64,000 nucleotides of DNA from Maridesulfovibrio salexigens DSM 2638. Lineage in GTDB: Bacteria > Desulfobacterota > Desulfovibrionia > Desulfovibrionales > Desulfovibrionaceae. Location: assembly GCF_000023445.1 (NCBI RefSeq), contig NC_012881.1, positions 3,923,501 through 3,987,500 of the forward strand. Reading direction: 5' to 3'. Position numbers and translations under genes: made by a program. This document shows, piece after piece, positions 1 to 9,605 of the stretch. The stretch's first letter is position 1, and every line of letters starts with the position of its first letter. The notes under the pieces were generated by a model. That model made no database searches. It was not told the origin of the DNA and was given only the letters and a program-made list of their open reading frames with translations.

Positions 1-2
1 GG

Positions 3-1355
3 GTGCTGATCGGACAGTTCATTTTTACTCTGGCCATGGCTCTCAAGTGTTACCCCCTCCCTGCAGGTGGTCTGCTTGCGGTTGAAGCTATCGCTCTCGG
101 GCTGGCTTCACCCGAAACAGTCTATAATGAGACAGTACTGAACTTCCCGGTAATTCTGCTGCTGATGTTCATGGTTGCAGGTATCCATTTTATGAAAGAC
201 ATGCTCCAGTATGCTTTCACTAAAATCATTACCCGCGTTAAATCGAAGATCGTGATTTCACTGCTCTTCTCCCTTTCAGGTGCCGTCCTGTCCGCATTCC
301 TTGATGCACTTACCGTTACTGCTGTAATTATCGCTGTTGCTTATGGATTCTACGGAATCTACCACCGCTTTGCATCCACAGGTAAATGCTCCCTGACAGA
401 CGACTCCATGCTTCGCGGAGAATGCGTAAACAATCTCAGTGAATTCCGTGGCTTCCTCAGAAACCTGATGATGCACGGTGCAGTCGGTACCGCTCTCGGT
501 GGTGTTTGTACCATCGTAGGAGAACCTCAGAACCTGCTCATCGGTAAGACCATGGGTTGGGAATTCATGGAGTTCTTCTTTAGAGTAGCTCCTGTCTCCA
601 TGCCTGTACTTGCTGTAGGCCTTGTGACCTGTATCATGCTGGAAGTAACCGGTATCTTCGGATACGGCTACCAGCTGCCCCAGAACGTGCGTGAAATCCT
701 CGAAGAGGAAGACCGCAAGAACGACGAAGAAATGAGCCTCAAGAAAAAAGCAGCTCTGTTCACTCAGGCTTGCGCGGCTATATTCCTCGTTCTCGCTCTG
801 GCATTCCACATTGCGGAAGTAGGTCTTATCGGTCTGACCGTTATTGTTGTGCTTACCGCACTTAACGGTATCACTGAAGAACACCAGATCGGACACGCTT
901 TTGAAGAGGCTCTGCCCTTTACCGCACTGCTGGTTGTTTTCTTCGCTGTTGTAGGTGTTATTCACGAACAGCACCTCTTTGCCCCGATCATTCATTACGT
1001 GCTCGGCCTTGAAGGTAAAGTTCAGCTTGCTGCCTACTACATCGCTAACGGCGTACTCTCCATGATTTCAGACAACGTATTTGTTGCAACAGTATATGTG
1101 TCTGAAACCCTGAAAGCATTCCAGAACGGCGTTATCGGCCGTGAACAGTTCGACCTGCTCGCAGTTGCAATCAACACCGGTACTAACATCCCCAGTGTTG
1201 CAACTCCTAACGGACAGGCAGCTTTCCTGTTCCTGCTGACTTCCGCCATTGCTCCGCTCATCAGGCTCTCATACGGCCAGATGGTTAAGATGGCATTCCC
1301 CTACACTATTACCATGTCCATTACCGGCCTCGCCGCGACCTGGTACTTCCTGTAG
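3..1355 (+). CDS. nhaB: Na+/H+ antiporter NhaB (5' end outside window)
   Basis: Inner-membrane sodium/proton antiporter that exports Na+ in exchange for protons. The visible 450 residues align from memory with E. coli NhaB almost throughout: [14 protein letters not shown] at the start, LSAFLDALT near residue 100, GTALGGV then VGEPQNL near 160-178, and [19 protein letters not shown] near the C-terminus. E. coli NhaB is about 513 residues, so roughly 50-60 N-terminal residues lie left of the window. The GTG at position 3 is therefore an internal valine codon and not the start. A strong hairpin terminator follows the stop. Function is secure by family; kinetics cannot be read from sequence. Confidence 0.93.
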   Translation: MLIGQFIFTLAMALKCYPLPAGGLLAVEAIALGLASPETVYNETVLNFPVILLLMFMVAGIHFMKDMLQYAFTKIITRVKSKIVISLLFSLSGAVLSAFLDALTVTAVIIAVAYGFYGIYHRFASTGKCSLTDDSMLRGECVNNLSEFRGFLRNLMMHGAVGTALGGVCTIVGEPQNLLIGKTMGWEFMEFFFRVAPVSMPVLAVGLVTCIMLEVTGIFGYGYQLPQNVREILEEEDRKNDEEMSLKKKAALFTQACAAIFLVLALAFHIAEVGLIGLTVIVVLTALNGITEEHQIGHAFEEALPFTALLVVFFAVVGVIHEQHLFAPIIHYVLGLEGKVQLAAYYIANGVLSMISDNVFVATVYVSETLKAFQNGVIGREQFDLLAVAINTGTNIPSVATPNGQAAFLFLLTSAIAPLIRLSYGQMVKMAFPYTITMSITGLAATWYFL

Positions 1356-1381
1356 GAACTGCTCTTACACAGCACAAAATT

Positions 1382-1415
1382 AAAGCCCCTGCCGATTGCT
1401 CGGCAGGGGCTTTTT
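1382..1415. terminator. Rho-independent terminator, probably bidirectional
   Basis: A 14-bp GC-rich stem (AAAGCCCCTGCCGA paired with its complement) around TTGC is followed by a T run on the plus strand. It sits between the convergent nhaB and the chemoreceptor ending at 1438, and its A-rich left arm gives a T run on the minus strand too. Confidence 0.85.
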
Positions 1416-1437
1416 CATTTCTTAAGTTGTATGCTGT

Positions 1438-3753
1438 TTACTGCTGCATACGGGCAATAATTCCATCCAGTTCCCTTGCCAGCTCGGACATGCGGCTTAC
1501 AGCTTCAGCTGATTCATTCATGGCCTGTGCAGTTTCTCCGGCAATAGTATTGATCTGTCCGGTAGAGCGACTGATCTGCTCACTCGCAGCAGACTGCTCT
1601 TCCGAAGCAGTTGCAATGGAACGAACCTGATCGGCGGTCTCGGAAACCTTCTCAACTATCTCCTTAAGGATTTCACCTGACTGGTTCACCAATTCAGTGA
1701 CTTCGCCGATAGCCTGAGTAGACTTTTCAGTATTGGCAATGTTGGTTTTAGCACTTTCCTGAATTCGACCGATATATTCTCCAACTTCGCTGGTGGCATT
1801 CATGGTGCTCTCAGCAAGCTTGCGGACCTCATCGGCAACCACGGCAAACCCGCGTCCGGCATCCCCGGCACGGGCAGCCTCAATAGCAGCATTAAGCGCC
1901 AACAGGTTGGTCTGATCAGCAATGTCACTAATCACACCCATAATATTACCGATACCGTCTGCCTGCTGCCCAAGATCAGCCATATCTTTCTGCATCTGAT
2001 CGGACTGAGCCCGAACAAGAGAGATGGTCTCGACCGCCTGCACAACTTTTTGCTCACCTTCACCGGCCTTCTTCTGAGATGCATCAGCAAGCTCTGCGGC
2101 AGTGGAAGCATTGCGCGCAACTTCAAAAACAGTAGAATTCATCTCATCCATAGCTGTCGCGGCTTCGCTGGCCATGACCGACTGTTCCTCAGCACCTCGG
2201 CTGGATTGCTCAACCTGTGCAGCCAGAGCTTCGGAAAAGCTGGAAACCTGATTGGAGACTTCAGTCGCATTGGCTGCGGCCTCTGAAATCATAATATTGT
2301 TCTCTTCGATACGCTTCTGCTGCTGCTTGATCTCAGTCATATCGGTAATCATGATAAAAGCACCGAGCATCTTCCCGTCCAGATCAAAAAGAGGAGAAGC
2401 GTTCACCAGCACATTACTAGTTCCGCCGCCCTCAACAGGGAGTTCAGCTTCAATATTTCTCCGCGCAGCATTGTCAGCCATAACCTGACCGGCAGTAGTG
2501 GGCCTGCTGGATTCGCTATACACAATATCTCCGACAGTCAGGCCCAGATAATCCTGAGGTTTACCCCTCTTACCTACCAGATCCAACATGTCCTGATTCA
2601 AGAAAAGGGCTTTTTCGTCAGCATCAGCAACAATGCAGGGAATGGATATACCGTTCAATACGCCTTCGGAAAATCCGAGCTTATTTTTCAATTCCCCGAC
2701 CATGTGGTCAATGTTCTCGGAAAGATCCTTGAGTTCGCAGACATATTTACCGGTCAATTCAGCCTTGAAATTGCCGTGAGCAATCTCGCTGGTAAAATCG
2801 CGAATAATAGCCATGGGTCCGGTTACCAGTTTACGAATAGTAAAAACAATCACACCGACAAGAAGCAAGATCATCACAGCGCCCATGGCAATGAGGATAT
2901 TGCGTTCCTCGATAGCGGCACGACTCAAGTCGGAAACATAAGCAGACATGCAGACCACCCAGCCAGTGGAAGGCACAACCTGAAACATCTGAACCTTAGC
3001 CCGACCTTCCCATTCATATTCGGTCTTGCCCTTAGGAGTTGCAAGGCTATCCCTCACAAACTGATAACTGGTAAAATCTTTAAGGAGAATATCCTGATTC
3101 ACCTTGTGTGCGATCATTCTCCCGTCACCATCCAGGATGTATGCGTAGCCGTCTTCACCAATAGAAATGTCCCCGATCATACTCTGCGCATATTCCTGCC
3201 AGTCCACTGAAGAGAAAAAACCACCCAGAAGCTGCCCCTGCCTGTCACGAACCGGAACGGCCATGACCACAATGAAGCGATCATCCAGCTTGGACTTCAA
3301 TATTTCGGAAATAGCGAAGGCTTTACCGTTTAAGACTTCCTGCACATATTTACGGGAGCGCAAATCAGCTCCGGCAGCGGACTGACCGTTTTCCTTGATC
3401 CCGAAAAGAATCTTTCCATCAAGACCAAAAGCACCGAGAGAGGCAAGCTTGCTGTTGTTCTCAATCTTCTGCCGAAGATGAGTCATTATTCCTTCCCGGA
3501 CACTTTCATCTGTAAAAGCATCCTGCAGCTCAACATTGCTGGCATAGTCAGCAAGATCACTTTTGGACAGTTCCAAAAACTGCTCCACTTCGTTAACAAT
3601 TTTATTGTTAAGAACTCCCATATTCTGTTCCTGAATTTCCAGAACAGCTGAATTGGTCATGGAACTGACTACTACCACCAACGAAATAACGGAAATCGAC
3701 ACTATCACAGTAATCAACACTGCAAGAGCGCTATTGATACTCTTAAACTTCAT
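1438..3753 (-). CDS. Methyl-accepting chemotaxis protein (Cache-HAMP-PAS-MCP)
   Basis: Transmembrane chemoreceptor of 771 residues. It has a first membrane segment at about 9-31, a periplasmic double-Cache-like sensor at about 40-280 ([15 protein letters not shown] typical of dCache_1), a second membrane segment at about 285-306, HAMP at 307-360, a PAS-like domain at about 362-485, and the cytoplasmic signalling coiled coil to the C-terminus. The hairpin tip [20 protein letters not shown] is intact, so it should couple to CheA/CheW. The ligand is unknown. It ends RMQQ with no CheR/CheB-tethering pentapeptide. An AAGGGG ribosome site precedes the ATG. It is a close paralog of the next gene, most divergent in the Cache domain. 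Confidence 0.93.
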   Translation of the reverse strand: MKFKSINSALAVLITVIVSISVISLVVVVSSMTNSAVLEIQEQNMGVLNNKIVNEVEQFLELSKSDLADYASNVELQDAFTDESVREGIMTHLRQKIENNSKLASLGAFGLDGKILFGIKENGQSAAGADLRSRKYVQEVLNGKAFAISEILKSKLDDRFIVVMAVPVRDRQGQLLGGFFSSVDWQEYAQSMIGDISIGEDGYAYILDGDGRMIAHKVNQDILLKDFTSYQFVRDSLATPKGKTEYEWEGRAKVQMFQVVPSTGWVVCMSAYVSDLSRAAIEERNILIAMGAVMILLLVGVIVFTIRKLVTGPMAIIRDFTSEIAHGNFKAELTGKYVCELKDLSENIDHMVGELKNKLGFSEGVLNGISIPCIVADADEKALFLNQDMLDLVGKRGKPQDYLGLTVGDIVYSESSRPTTAGQVMADNAARRNIEAELPVEGGGTSNVLVNASPLFDLDGKMLGAFIMITDMTEIKQQQKRIEENNIMISEAAANATEVSNQVSSFSEALAAQVEQSSRGAEEQSVMASEAATAMDEMNSTVFEVARNASTAAELADASQKKAGEGEQKVVQAVETISLVRAQSDQMQKDMADLGQQADGIGNIMGVISDIADQTNLLALNAAIEAARAGDAGRGFAVVADEVRKLAESTMNATSEVGEYIGRIQESAKTNIANTEKSTQAIGEVTELVNQSGEILKEIVEKVSETADQVRSIATASEEQSAASEQISRSTGQINTIAGETAQAMNESAEAVSRMSELARELDGIIARMQQ

Positions 3754-3903
3754 TATTGAACCCCTTAAGATTGTCTATTAACACACGCTATTAATAATTA
3801 GGTATGACCATTAATATTCTCATGTTAAAATCATATTATTTTCGTCTGTGTTACATAAATTTATAATTGATCTTAAGTTCGCTCGCGGAACATTCTTGTC
3901 TCA

Positions 3904-3940
3904 AAAAAAAACCCCCACACTGATTTACAGCATGGGGGTT
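3904..3940 (-). terminator. Terminator of the second chemoreceptor gene
   Basis: On the minus strand AACCCCCA pairs with TGGGGGTT across a 16-nt loop and is followed by a run of nine T. It lies about 35 bp after the stop of the 3975-6287 gene and separates the tandem receptors into two transcription units. Confidence 0.8.
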
Positions 3941-3974
3941 AACGAATGTTACAGTTGTAATCGTATTTCTAATA

Positions 3975-6287
3975 TCAATTCTGCATACGCCCGATAATAG
4001 CATCCAATTCCCTAGCCAAACCGGACATCCGGCTGACCGCTTCAGCTGACTCATTCATGGCCTGCGCAGTTTCACCCGCAATAGAATTAATCTCTCCGGT
4101 TGAACGGCTGATCTGTTCACTGGCTGCGGACTGCTCTTCCGATGCTGTTGCAATGGAGCGAACCTGATCATTGGTCTCGGAAACCTTATCTACGATATCC
4201 TTCAAAACTTCACCGGACTGGTTGATCAGGTCGGTAACATCCATGATGGCTTCAGTTGATTTTTCCGTATTTTCAATGTTTTTGCGGGCACTGGCTTGGA
4301 TGTTGGAGATATAGTCCCCCACCTCAAGAGTCGCTGTCATGGTTTTCTCTGCAAGCTTGCGAACTTCATCAGCAACTACGGCAAAACCGCGACCGGCATC
4401 ACCGGCCCGGGCTGCTTCAATGGCAGCATTTAATGCCAGCAGGTTGGTCTGATCGGCAATATCGCTGATAACTCCCATGATGTTACCGATCCCCTCGGCC
4501 TGCTTGCCAAGGTCAGACATGTCTTCCTGCAATTGTTCTGACTGTGCACGCACCTTAGTAATAGTCGATACAGCATTGGCAACCATCCGTTCGCCTTCAC
4601 CGGCTTTTTTCTGAGACTCAAGCGCAAGGTCTGCTGCGGAGGAAGCATTACGCGCAACTTCCAGAACAGTGGAGTTCATTTCATCCATGGCAGTGGCAGC
4701 TTCACTCGCCATCACCGACTGCTCTTCAGCACCACGGCTGGACTGTTCAACCTGAGCCGCGAGAGCTTCTGCAAAACTGGAAACCTGATTGGAAACCTCA
4801 GTGGCACTTGCTGCCGCTTCGGAAATCATTATATTGTTTTCCTCAATCATGCGCTGTTGGGTGCGAATCTCCGTCATATCAAACCAGATAGCCACAGAAC
4901 CAAGCATCTGCCCGTCCATGTCGTAAAACGGGGTAGTCGAAACCATGATATTCTTATGAGTACCGGAAAAAGTAGTATATTCTGCTTCCTGCTGAATCTG
5001 GCATTCTTCAGCTATTGCCTGCTGGGAAAGAGTCTTCCGGCTCCTGTCACCAAAAAAGAACTCACCCGCAATCATCCCAACCGCATCTTCAACTCTGATC
5101 CTGCTTTCAATCAGTTCGCAGATCTTAGAGTTAAGCCAAGCTATCTTTCCATCCGGAGCAACAATGCAGCATGGAAGGACAAGGCCATTAAGAACTCCCT
5201 CTGAAAAACCAAGCTTATGTTTCAATTCATCAACCATATGCTCAACATTGAGGGAAAGATCCTTGAGCTCACAAACAAATTTCCCGTTCAATTCCGCTTT
5301 CAGATTTCCGGCAGCGATCTCTCCGGTAAAATCCCTGATACTTTCCATAGGCTTGGTCACCTGCATGCGGATAACAAAAACAATCAGCCCAACAAGTATA
5401 ACGATCAACAGCAGCCCCAGCCCAATAAGAATATTACGCTGCTGGGTAGCTGCCTCGGTCAGGTCGGATTCATAAGCAGACAGGCAGACAACCCAATCGG
5501 TAATAGGGACCCTGCTAAAGGAAAGCACTTTTTGTTCCCCTTCCCACGCGTAAGCAAAAAAACCGTTATCCACAGACAGGCTTTTCCTCACAAAGTCGTA
5601 GGAAGAAACATCTTCCATAATAAGACTGTGATCTTTATGAGCGATAAAATGACCTTCCCTATCCAGCATAAAAGCATACCCCTGCTTTCCTATACTGATA
5701 TCACCGATCAATTTATCAATATATTCTTCCCAATTATATACTATAAAGACTCCACCGAAAGCTCTTCCGGTCATATCTTTAATTGGGGCCGCAAATGCCA
5801 GGTTATAGCCCTTTGCCCCATCATATTTAAATAAATCCGAAACAGAATAGTCCTTGCCGCCAAGTATTTCTTGAAGATAGGGGCGATTTTTAAGGTTCAT
5901 ACCCTTAAGATTCTCCCCGGAGTTGGTCCACCCGTAGACCACCTTCCCATTGCGATCGATTACACCGATGGCATTGGCTCCTTCATGCTGCTCCAATGCT
6001 TCTTTAAGGGATTTGCTGGCGCTGCTCAAAGCGTATGAGTCTACAAACGCACGGTAGTATTCCTTGTTTTTGGAAAGAGTTTTCAAGTTGACAATTGCTC
6101 CGGAAACAAAAGTTTCTATCTGCTGCCCGAGCTCATTGTTTAGAACCTCCATATTCTGTTTTTGTATATTGTAAACCGCATTTTTAGTCATTGTATTGAC
6201 CACAAGGACCAAAGATACAATAGCTACGAACACAACAATGGATATCAACACAGAGATTCTACTATTTATACTATTCAACTTAATCAT
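3975..6287 (-). CDS. Methyl-accepting chemotaxis protein, paralog of the preceding receptor
   Basis: Chemoreceptor of 770 residues with the same order as its neighbour: membrane segment, double-Cache periplasmic domain, membrane segment near 285-307, HAMP, PAS, signalling domain. The signalling region is nearly identical to that of the 1438-3753 protein, including [20 protein letters not shown] and the last 60 residues. The Cache region shares only the framework ([15 protein letters not shown]). This pattern indicates tandem duplication with sensor divergence and perhaps gene conversion of the signalling half. GGAGAA precedes the ATG. The ligand is unknown; dCache domains in this group often bind amino acids or organic acids. 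Confidence 0.93.
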   Translation of the reverse strand: MIKLNSINSRISVLISIVVFVAIVSLVLVVNTMTKNAVYNIQKQNMEVLNNELGQQIETFVSGAIVNLKTLSKNKEYYRAFVDSYALSSASKSLKEALEQHEGANAIGVIDRNGKVVYGWTNSGENLKGMNLKNRPYLQEILGGKDYSVSDLFKYDGAKGYNLAFAAPIKDMTGRAFGGVFIVYNWEEYIDKLIGDISIGKQGYAFMLDREGHFIAHKDHSLIMEDVSSYDFVRKSLSVDNGFFAYAWEGEQKVLSFSRVPITDWVVCLSAYESDLTEAATQQRNILIGLGLLLIVILVGLIVFVIRMQVTKPMESIRDFTGEIAAGNLKAELNGKFVCELKDLSLNVEHMVDELKHKLGFSEGVLNGLVLPCCIVAPDGKIAWLNSKICELIESRIRVEDAVGMIAGEFFFGDRSRKTLSQQAIAEECQIQQEAEYTTFSGTHKNIMVSTTPFYDMDGQMLGSVAIWFDMTEIRTQQRMIEENNIMISEAAASATEVSNQVSSFAEALAAQVEQSSRGAEEQSVMASEAATAMDEMNSTVLEVARNASSAADLALESQKKAGEGERMVANAVSTITKVRAQSEQLQEDMSDLGKQAEGIGNIMGVISDIADQTNLLALNAAIEAARAGDAGRGFAVVADEVRKLAEKTMTATLEVGDYISNIQASARKNIENTEKSTEAIMDVTDLINQSGEVLKDIVDKVSETNDQVRSIATASEEQSAASEQISRSTGEINSIAGETAQAMNESAEAVSRMSGLARELDAIIGRMQN

Positions 6288-6401
6288 AACTATTCTCCAA
6301 AGCGTTTTAATTTACAAATAACCCCCATACACTTAAAGAAAATAAAGTCAAATACGTAAGTACTTACTGGCAAAAACAACTATTATATCAGTATAATTAT
6401 C

Positions 6402-6440
6402 AAAAAAAAGACCCCGTACTGCACAAACAGTCCGGGGCCC
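6402..6440 (-). terminator. Terminator after the 76-residue hypothetical gene
   Basis: Minus-strand hairpin with CCCCGGACTG pairing to CAGTACGGGG (one mismatch) around TTTGTG, followed by a run of T. It lies 19 bp beyond the stop at 6459. Confidence 0.75.
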
Positions 6441-6458
6441 TTATAGTATCAGGCGTCT

Positions 6459-6689
6459 TTATTTTGACTTATTATAATCTTCCAACAACCCATTCATCTT
6501 ATTGAGAAGTTCACCACGTTCCTGCGCTACTTTCTTCCACTTCTTTTTTTCACTCTTCAAAGCCTCAATGGTATGTAAAAGGTCCTGAATTGTGTTGGCA
6601 GGATAGCCGTGCTTGGCATAACTACCTTTGCGAAGCTCCTCATCATTTCTCTGGCGCAGAGCGCGTAACTGGCTGGCTGATAATATCAT
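6459..6689 (-). CDS. Small hypothetical protein, 76 residues, coiled-coil rich
   Basis: I do not recognise this protein. It is short, highly charged and soluble. An N-terminal segment (LRALRQRNDEELRKGSYAKHG) is followed by a predicted amphipathic helix rich in Lys and Glu (EALKSEKKKWKKVAQERGEL). It has no membrane segment and no cysteine. It has its own terminator and lies downstream of nrdD in the same direction, separated from it by another terminator, so it is probably transcribed alone. The intact frame between two terminators and ordinary codon use argue that it is real. A nucleic-acid- or protein-binding role is possible but not shown. Confidence 0.55.
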   Translation of the reverse strand: MILSASQLRALRQRNDEELRKGSYAKHGYPANTIQDLLHTIEALKSEKKKWKKVAQERGELLNKMNGLLEDYNKSK

Positions 6690-6784
6690 AACGTATAAGC
6701 GGTTAATGGTTCAGGTCAGTACACAAATTACATTCTGACAACTTTCAACGCAAGCAATTATAAAACAATATAAAGGCTCATAAG

Positions 6785-6817
6785 AAAAAAGTCCGGAAAA
6801 TTACTTTTCCGGACTTT
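6785..6817 (-). terminator. Terminator of nrdD
   Basis: A 13-bp perfect stem (AAAGTCCGGAAAA and its complement) around a 4-nt loop, with TTTTTT following on the minus strand, about 30 bp beyond the nrdD stop. Confidence 0.85.
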
Positions 6818-6847
6818 AAAATTATCAGTCTGTGCACCGGAGCTAAA

Positions 6848-8908
6848 CTAGCCACAAGAGCATGAACTGTAGCTGTACTCAGTTCTGTCGCGATATTCTT
6901 CCTGCTTACCCTTGTTCCAACGGTTAACCGGACGGTAGTAACCGACGATACGAGTGTAAACCTCGGCATCTTTACCGCATTCAGGGCACTCGAAATGCTC
7001 ACCGTAAAGGTAGCCGTGATCTTCACAAACAGAGAAGGTCGGGGTTACCGAAATGTAAGGAATCTTGGTATTGGTCATAGCCTTGATGATGAAGTTCTTC
7101 AGTGCGGTGGTATCCGGCACAGCTTCACCGAGGAAGGAATGGAACACTGTTCCCCCGTTGTACAGAGTCTGCAGATCGTTCTGGTGCTCAAGAGCGTACA
7201 CAACATCCTCGGTAGCGCCTACAGGCAGCAGGGTGGAGTTGGTGTAATACGGGGTATCGCCACCGGAAGTGTAGATATCGGCATAGAGATTCTTATCGAT
7301 CTTGGCCAGACGGTAACAGGTACCTTCACCCGGAGTAGCTTCAAGGTTGAAGAGGTTACCTGTTTCTTCCTGGAACTGTACAGTCAGGTCGCGCAGATGA
7401 TGCAGAACCCTCTGCATCAGACGGGAACCGGAGGGAGTATCGATGCCTTTACCCAGCAGGTTGTGGCAGGCTTCGTTACCGCCGATCAGACCGATGGTGG
7501 AGAAATGGCCTTTGAAACCGTTCTTCAGGTAACGCTGAGAGAAGGGGAACATGCCGTTTTCAAAATTGGCAGTAACCAGTTTGCGCTTGTACTCCAGAGA
7601 ATCCTTGGCCTGAGTGGCGTACTCGGTGATCAGGTCGAGGAAATCTTCCTCACCCTGTGCGAGGTAAGCCAGCTTGGGCAGGTTCAGGGTAACAACACCG
7701 ATGGAACCGGTAAGGTCTCCGGCACCAAACAGGCCACCGGTTTTCTTGCGGATTTCACGCAGGTCCATCTGCAGACGGCAGCACATGGAACGTACGTCCT
7801 CGGGGTTGAGGTCGGAATTGATGAAGTTCTGGAAATAAGGTGCGCCGTACTTGGCGGTCATCTGCAGCAGCAGCTCGCCCACTTCGCTTTCCCACGGAAA
7901 ATCCGGGGTAACGTTGTAGGTGGGAATGGGGAAAGAGAAGATACGGCCATCGGAGTCACCCTCAAGCATGACTTCAACGAACGCACGGTTGATCATCTCC
8001 ATTTCCTCTTGGTACTCACCGTAAGTGGTATCCTGGAATTCACCACCGATGATGACCGGCTCATTAGCAATGTGCTTGGGCGGAACCATATCAAAGGTAA
8101 AGTTGGTGAACGGGCTCTGGCCGCCCCAACGGGAGGTGGTATTCAGGTTGAAAATCAGCTTCTGTACCATCTGCTTCACACGGTCATAATCCAGACCGTC
8201 ATGACGAACAAAGGGAGCAAGGTAGGTATCAACGTTGTTGAAAGCCTGCGCACCGGCCCACTCGTTCTGGAGGGTACCGAGGAAGTTGACCATCTGTCCG
8301 GTGATAGAATCAAAATGGCGGGCCGGACCGGAAGAACAACGTCCCTTGAGACCGAAGCCGTCCAGCAGCAGATCACGCAGGGACCAACCCGCGCAGTATC
8401 CGGCAAGACCGAAAGAAAGATCATGAATGTGGAAATAGCCATGCTCGTGAGCAAGTCTGATTTCCTCGGGATACTTTTCAAGGCAGTAACGGGCCTGAAC
8501 AGCTCCGGACATGTGCAGCATCAATCCCTGAAAGGAATGGCCCATGTTGGAGTTTTCGTTTACACGCCAGTCGGAACGGTCAAGGTAACTTTCAATGGTT
8601 CCGGCGATATCGAGGTAGGTTTCATCCTGACGGCGCAGTTCGCGACGTTTTTCGCGATATATGATGTAGCGTTCGGCTACAGAGTAAAGACGGTTCTCCA
8701 TGAGAACGAGCTGAACCATGTCCTGAACCATTTCCTGTTCAGGAACATCAACATCAGCGAGCTTCTCCTCAACCTTACGGCCAAGGCGCTTGCTCAACAG
8801 AGGATCTTTGATTCCGCTGGCTTTCAAAGCTTTAAAAATTGCTTCTGAGATTCGCTCAGTGGACCAGGATTCGAGACAACCGTCACGTTTGAGAATTTGT
8901 TTGGGCAT
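6848..8908 (-). CDS. nrdD: Anaerobic (class III) ribonucleoside-triphosphate reductase
   Basis: Oxygen-sensitive glycyl radical enzyme that reduces ribonucleoside triphosphates to deoxynucleotides. Residues 1-90 form an ATP-cone (starting MPKQILKRDG). The catalytic barrel follows. Near the C-terminus a zinc-binding set (CEDHG then CPECG) precedes the glycyl radical loop RIVGYYRPV with Gly656 as the predicted radical site. The tail ends in a short Cys-rich motif (SSCSCG). Its activase NrdG is not adjacent, since a terminator follows directly. The minus-strand leader carries a cobalamin riboswitch, which predicts repression when B12 is plentiful and a B12-dependent class II enzyme (NrdJ) can work. 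That NrdJ is not in this window. Confidence 0.95.
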   Translation of the reverse strand: MPKQILKRDGCLESWSTERISEAIFKALKASGIKDPLLSKRLGRKVEEKLADVDVPEQEMVQDMVQLVLMENRLYSVAERYIIYREKRRELRRQDETYLDIAGTIESYLDRSDWRVNENSNMGHSFQGLMLHMSGAVQARYCLEKYPEEIRLAHEHGYFHIHDLSFGLAGYCAGWSLRDLLLDGFGLKGRCSSGPARHFDSITGQMVNFLGTLQNEWAGAQAFNNVDTYLAPFVRHDGLDYDRVKQMVQKLIFNLNTTSRWGGQSPFTNFTFDMVPPKHIANEPVIIGGEFQDTTYGEYQEEMEMINRAFVEVMLEGDSDGRIFSFPIPTYNVTPDFPWESEVGELLLQMTAKYGAPYFQNFINSDLNPEDVRSMCCRLQMDLREIRKKTGGLFGAGDLTGSIGVVTLNLPKLAYLAQGEEDFLDLITEYATQAKDSLEYKRKLVTANFENGMFPFSQRYLKNGFKGHFSTIGLIGGNEACHNLLGKGIDTPSGSRLMQRVLHHLRDLTVQFQEETGNLFNLEATPGEGTCYRLAKIDKNLYADIYTSGGDTPYYTNSTLLPVGATEDVVYALEHQNDLQTLYNGGTVFHSFLGEAVPDTTALKNFIIKAMTNTKIPYISVTPTFSVCEDHGYLYGEHFECPECGKDAEVYTRIVGYYRPVNRWNKGKQEEYRDRTEYSYSSCSCG

Positions 8909-9194
8909 TTAATTACCTGTAAAATTTGTCCGCACATATCACCGCCTGCGCCGGAAAAAGAACGCAGAAAAGGAAGCAACCTCCCCAGATTGCAAGCACA
9001 CGGCTGAACCGTGTCTTATGGTGGTGTGCATTTTGACGCAGGCGACCCGGTAGGCGCGTCCTGCAGGACTTTTGGAACCGGAAAAAAGTCAGAAACATAA
9101 AATTCCGGTCAGTTTGAAACGACCTGCCAATCTAAAGTGACATCCACATAACAAATTCATACCTATAAATTTGCCGGGAGCACCGGGCAGGCAT
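8909..9194 (-). promoter_or_regulatory. Long nrdD 5' leader downstream of the riboswitch aptamer
   Basis: About 285 bp lie between the aptamer and the nrdD ATG with no credible gene. On the minus strand CCTGCC just after the aptamer can pair with GGCAGG some 70 nt later, and ACCGGAA can pair with TTCCGGT around a T-rich loop. These are candidates for the expression platform. The ribosome site directly before nrdD is weak (ACAGGT). Confidence 0.4.
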
Positions 9195-9328
9195 ACTTCA
9201 GGCCGGGGTGCTGGCTCGGGGTAACACAGAATGTTTCCCTGACAGCGGCAGTACCGCCCCGGATTCAAACCGGGTTCCCGACTAATCAGTTTCAATGTGC
9301 TCAGAAAGCAGAAACGGATTCCTGAAGT
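9195..9328 (-). promoter_or_regulatory. Cobalamin (AdoCbl) riboswitch upstream of nrdD
   Basis: Read on the minus strand, the region contains the order expected of a B12 element. The 5' P1 arm ACTTCAGG comes first, then GGGAACCC, then GGTTTGAATCC, then GGGGCGGTACTGCCGCTGT (the B12 box-like core), then GAGCCAGCACCCCGGCC, and finally the 3' P1 arm CCTGAAGT, which pairs perfectly with the first arm and defines the limits. Cobalamin control of B12-independent ribonucleotide reductases is known from other bacteria, which fits the downstream nrdD. Confidence 0.85.
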
Positions 9329-9528
9329 GCTGACGACTTGAAGCAGTCTACCAGACTGATGAATTCGGTCAAGACTCTCTAGACTTTTTCTTACTCAACA
9401 CCATTCCAGCCTTAGAGCCATATGGGTTAACTCGTGTGGAACAGCAGTTTTCCACAGTTGTTCATTCGCTGTTCATAACCATCTAAGACCTTGATTTAGA
9501 GACAAAATCTTCTGCTGATTTTCACACA

Positions 9529-9560
9529 ATTTCAGCCGGACAAAATTGTCCGGCTGAAAT
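9529..9560. terminator. Strong hairpin terminator next to the third chemoreceptor
   Basis: A 14-bp perfect stem (ATTTCAGCCGGACA with its complement) closes on AAAT. A clear T run follows only on the plus strand (ATTTTTT). On the minus strand, the direction of the receptor ending at 9606, the tail is TTGTGTG, so termination there is likely but weaker. Confidence 0.7.
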
Positions 9561-9605
9561 ATTTTTTCACCTGAAAACAACAGCAGCTTTCTTCTGATTT
9601 AATAA

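Noticed and set aside
6995-8848. Plus-strand open frame of 617 codons opposite nrdD
   Set aside because: Shadow of nrdD codon bias. The minus strand encodes a full class III reductase with ATP-cone and glycyl loop.
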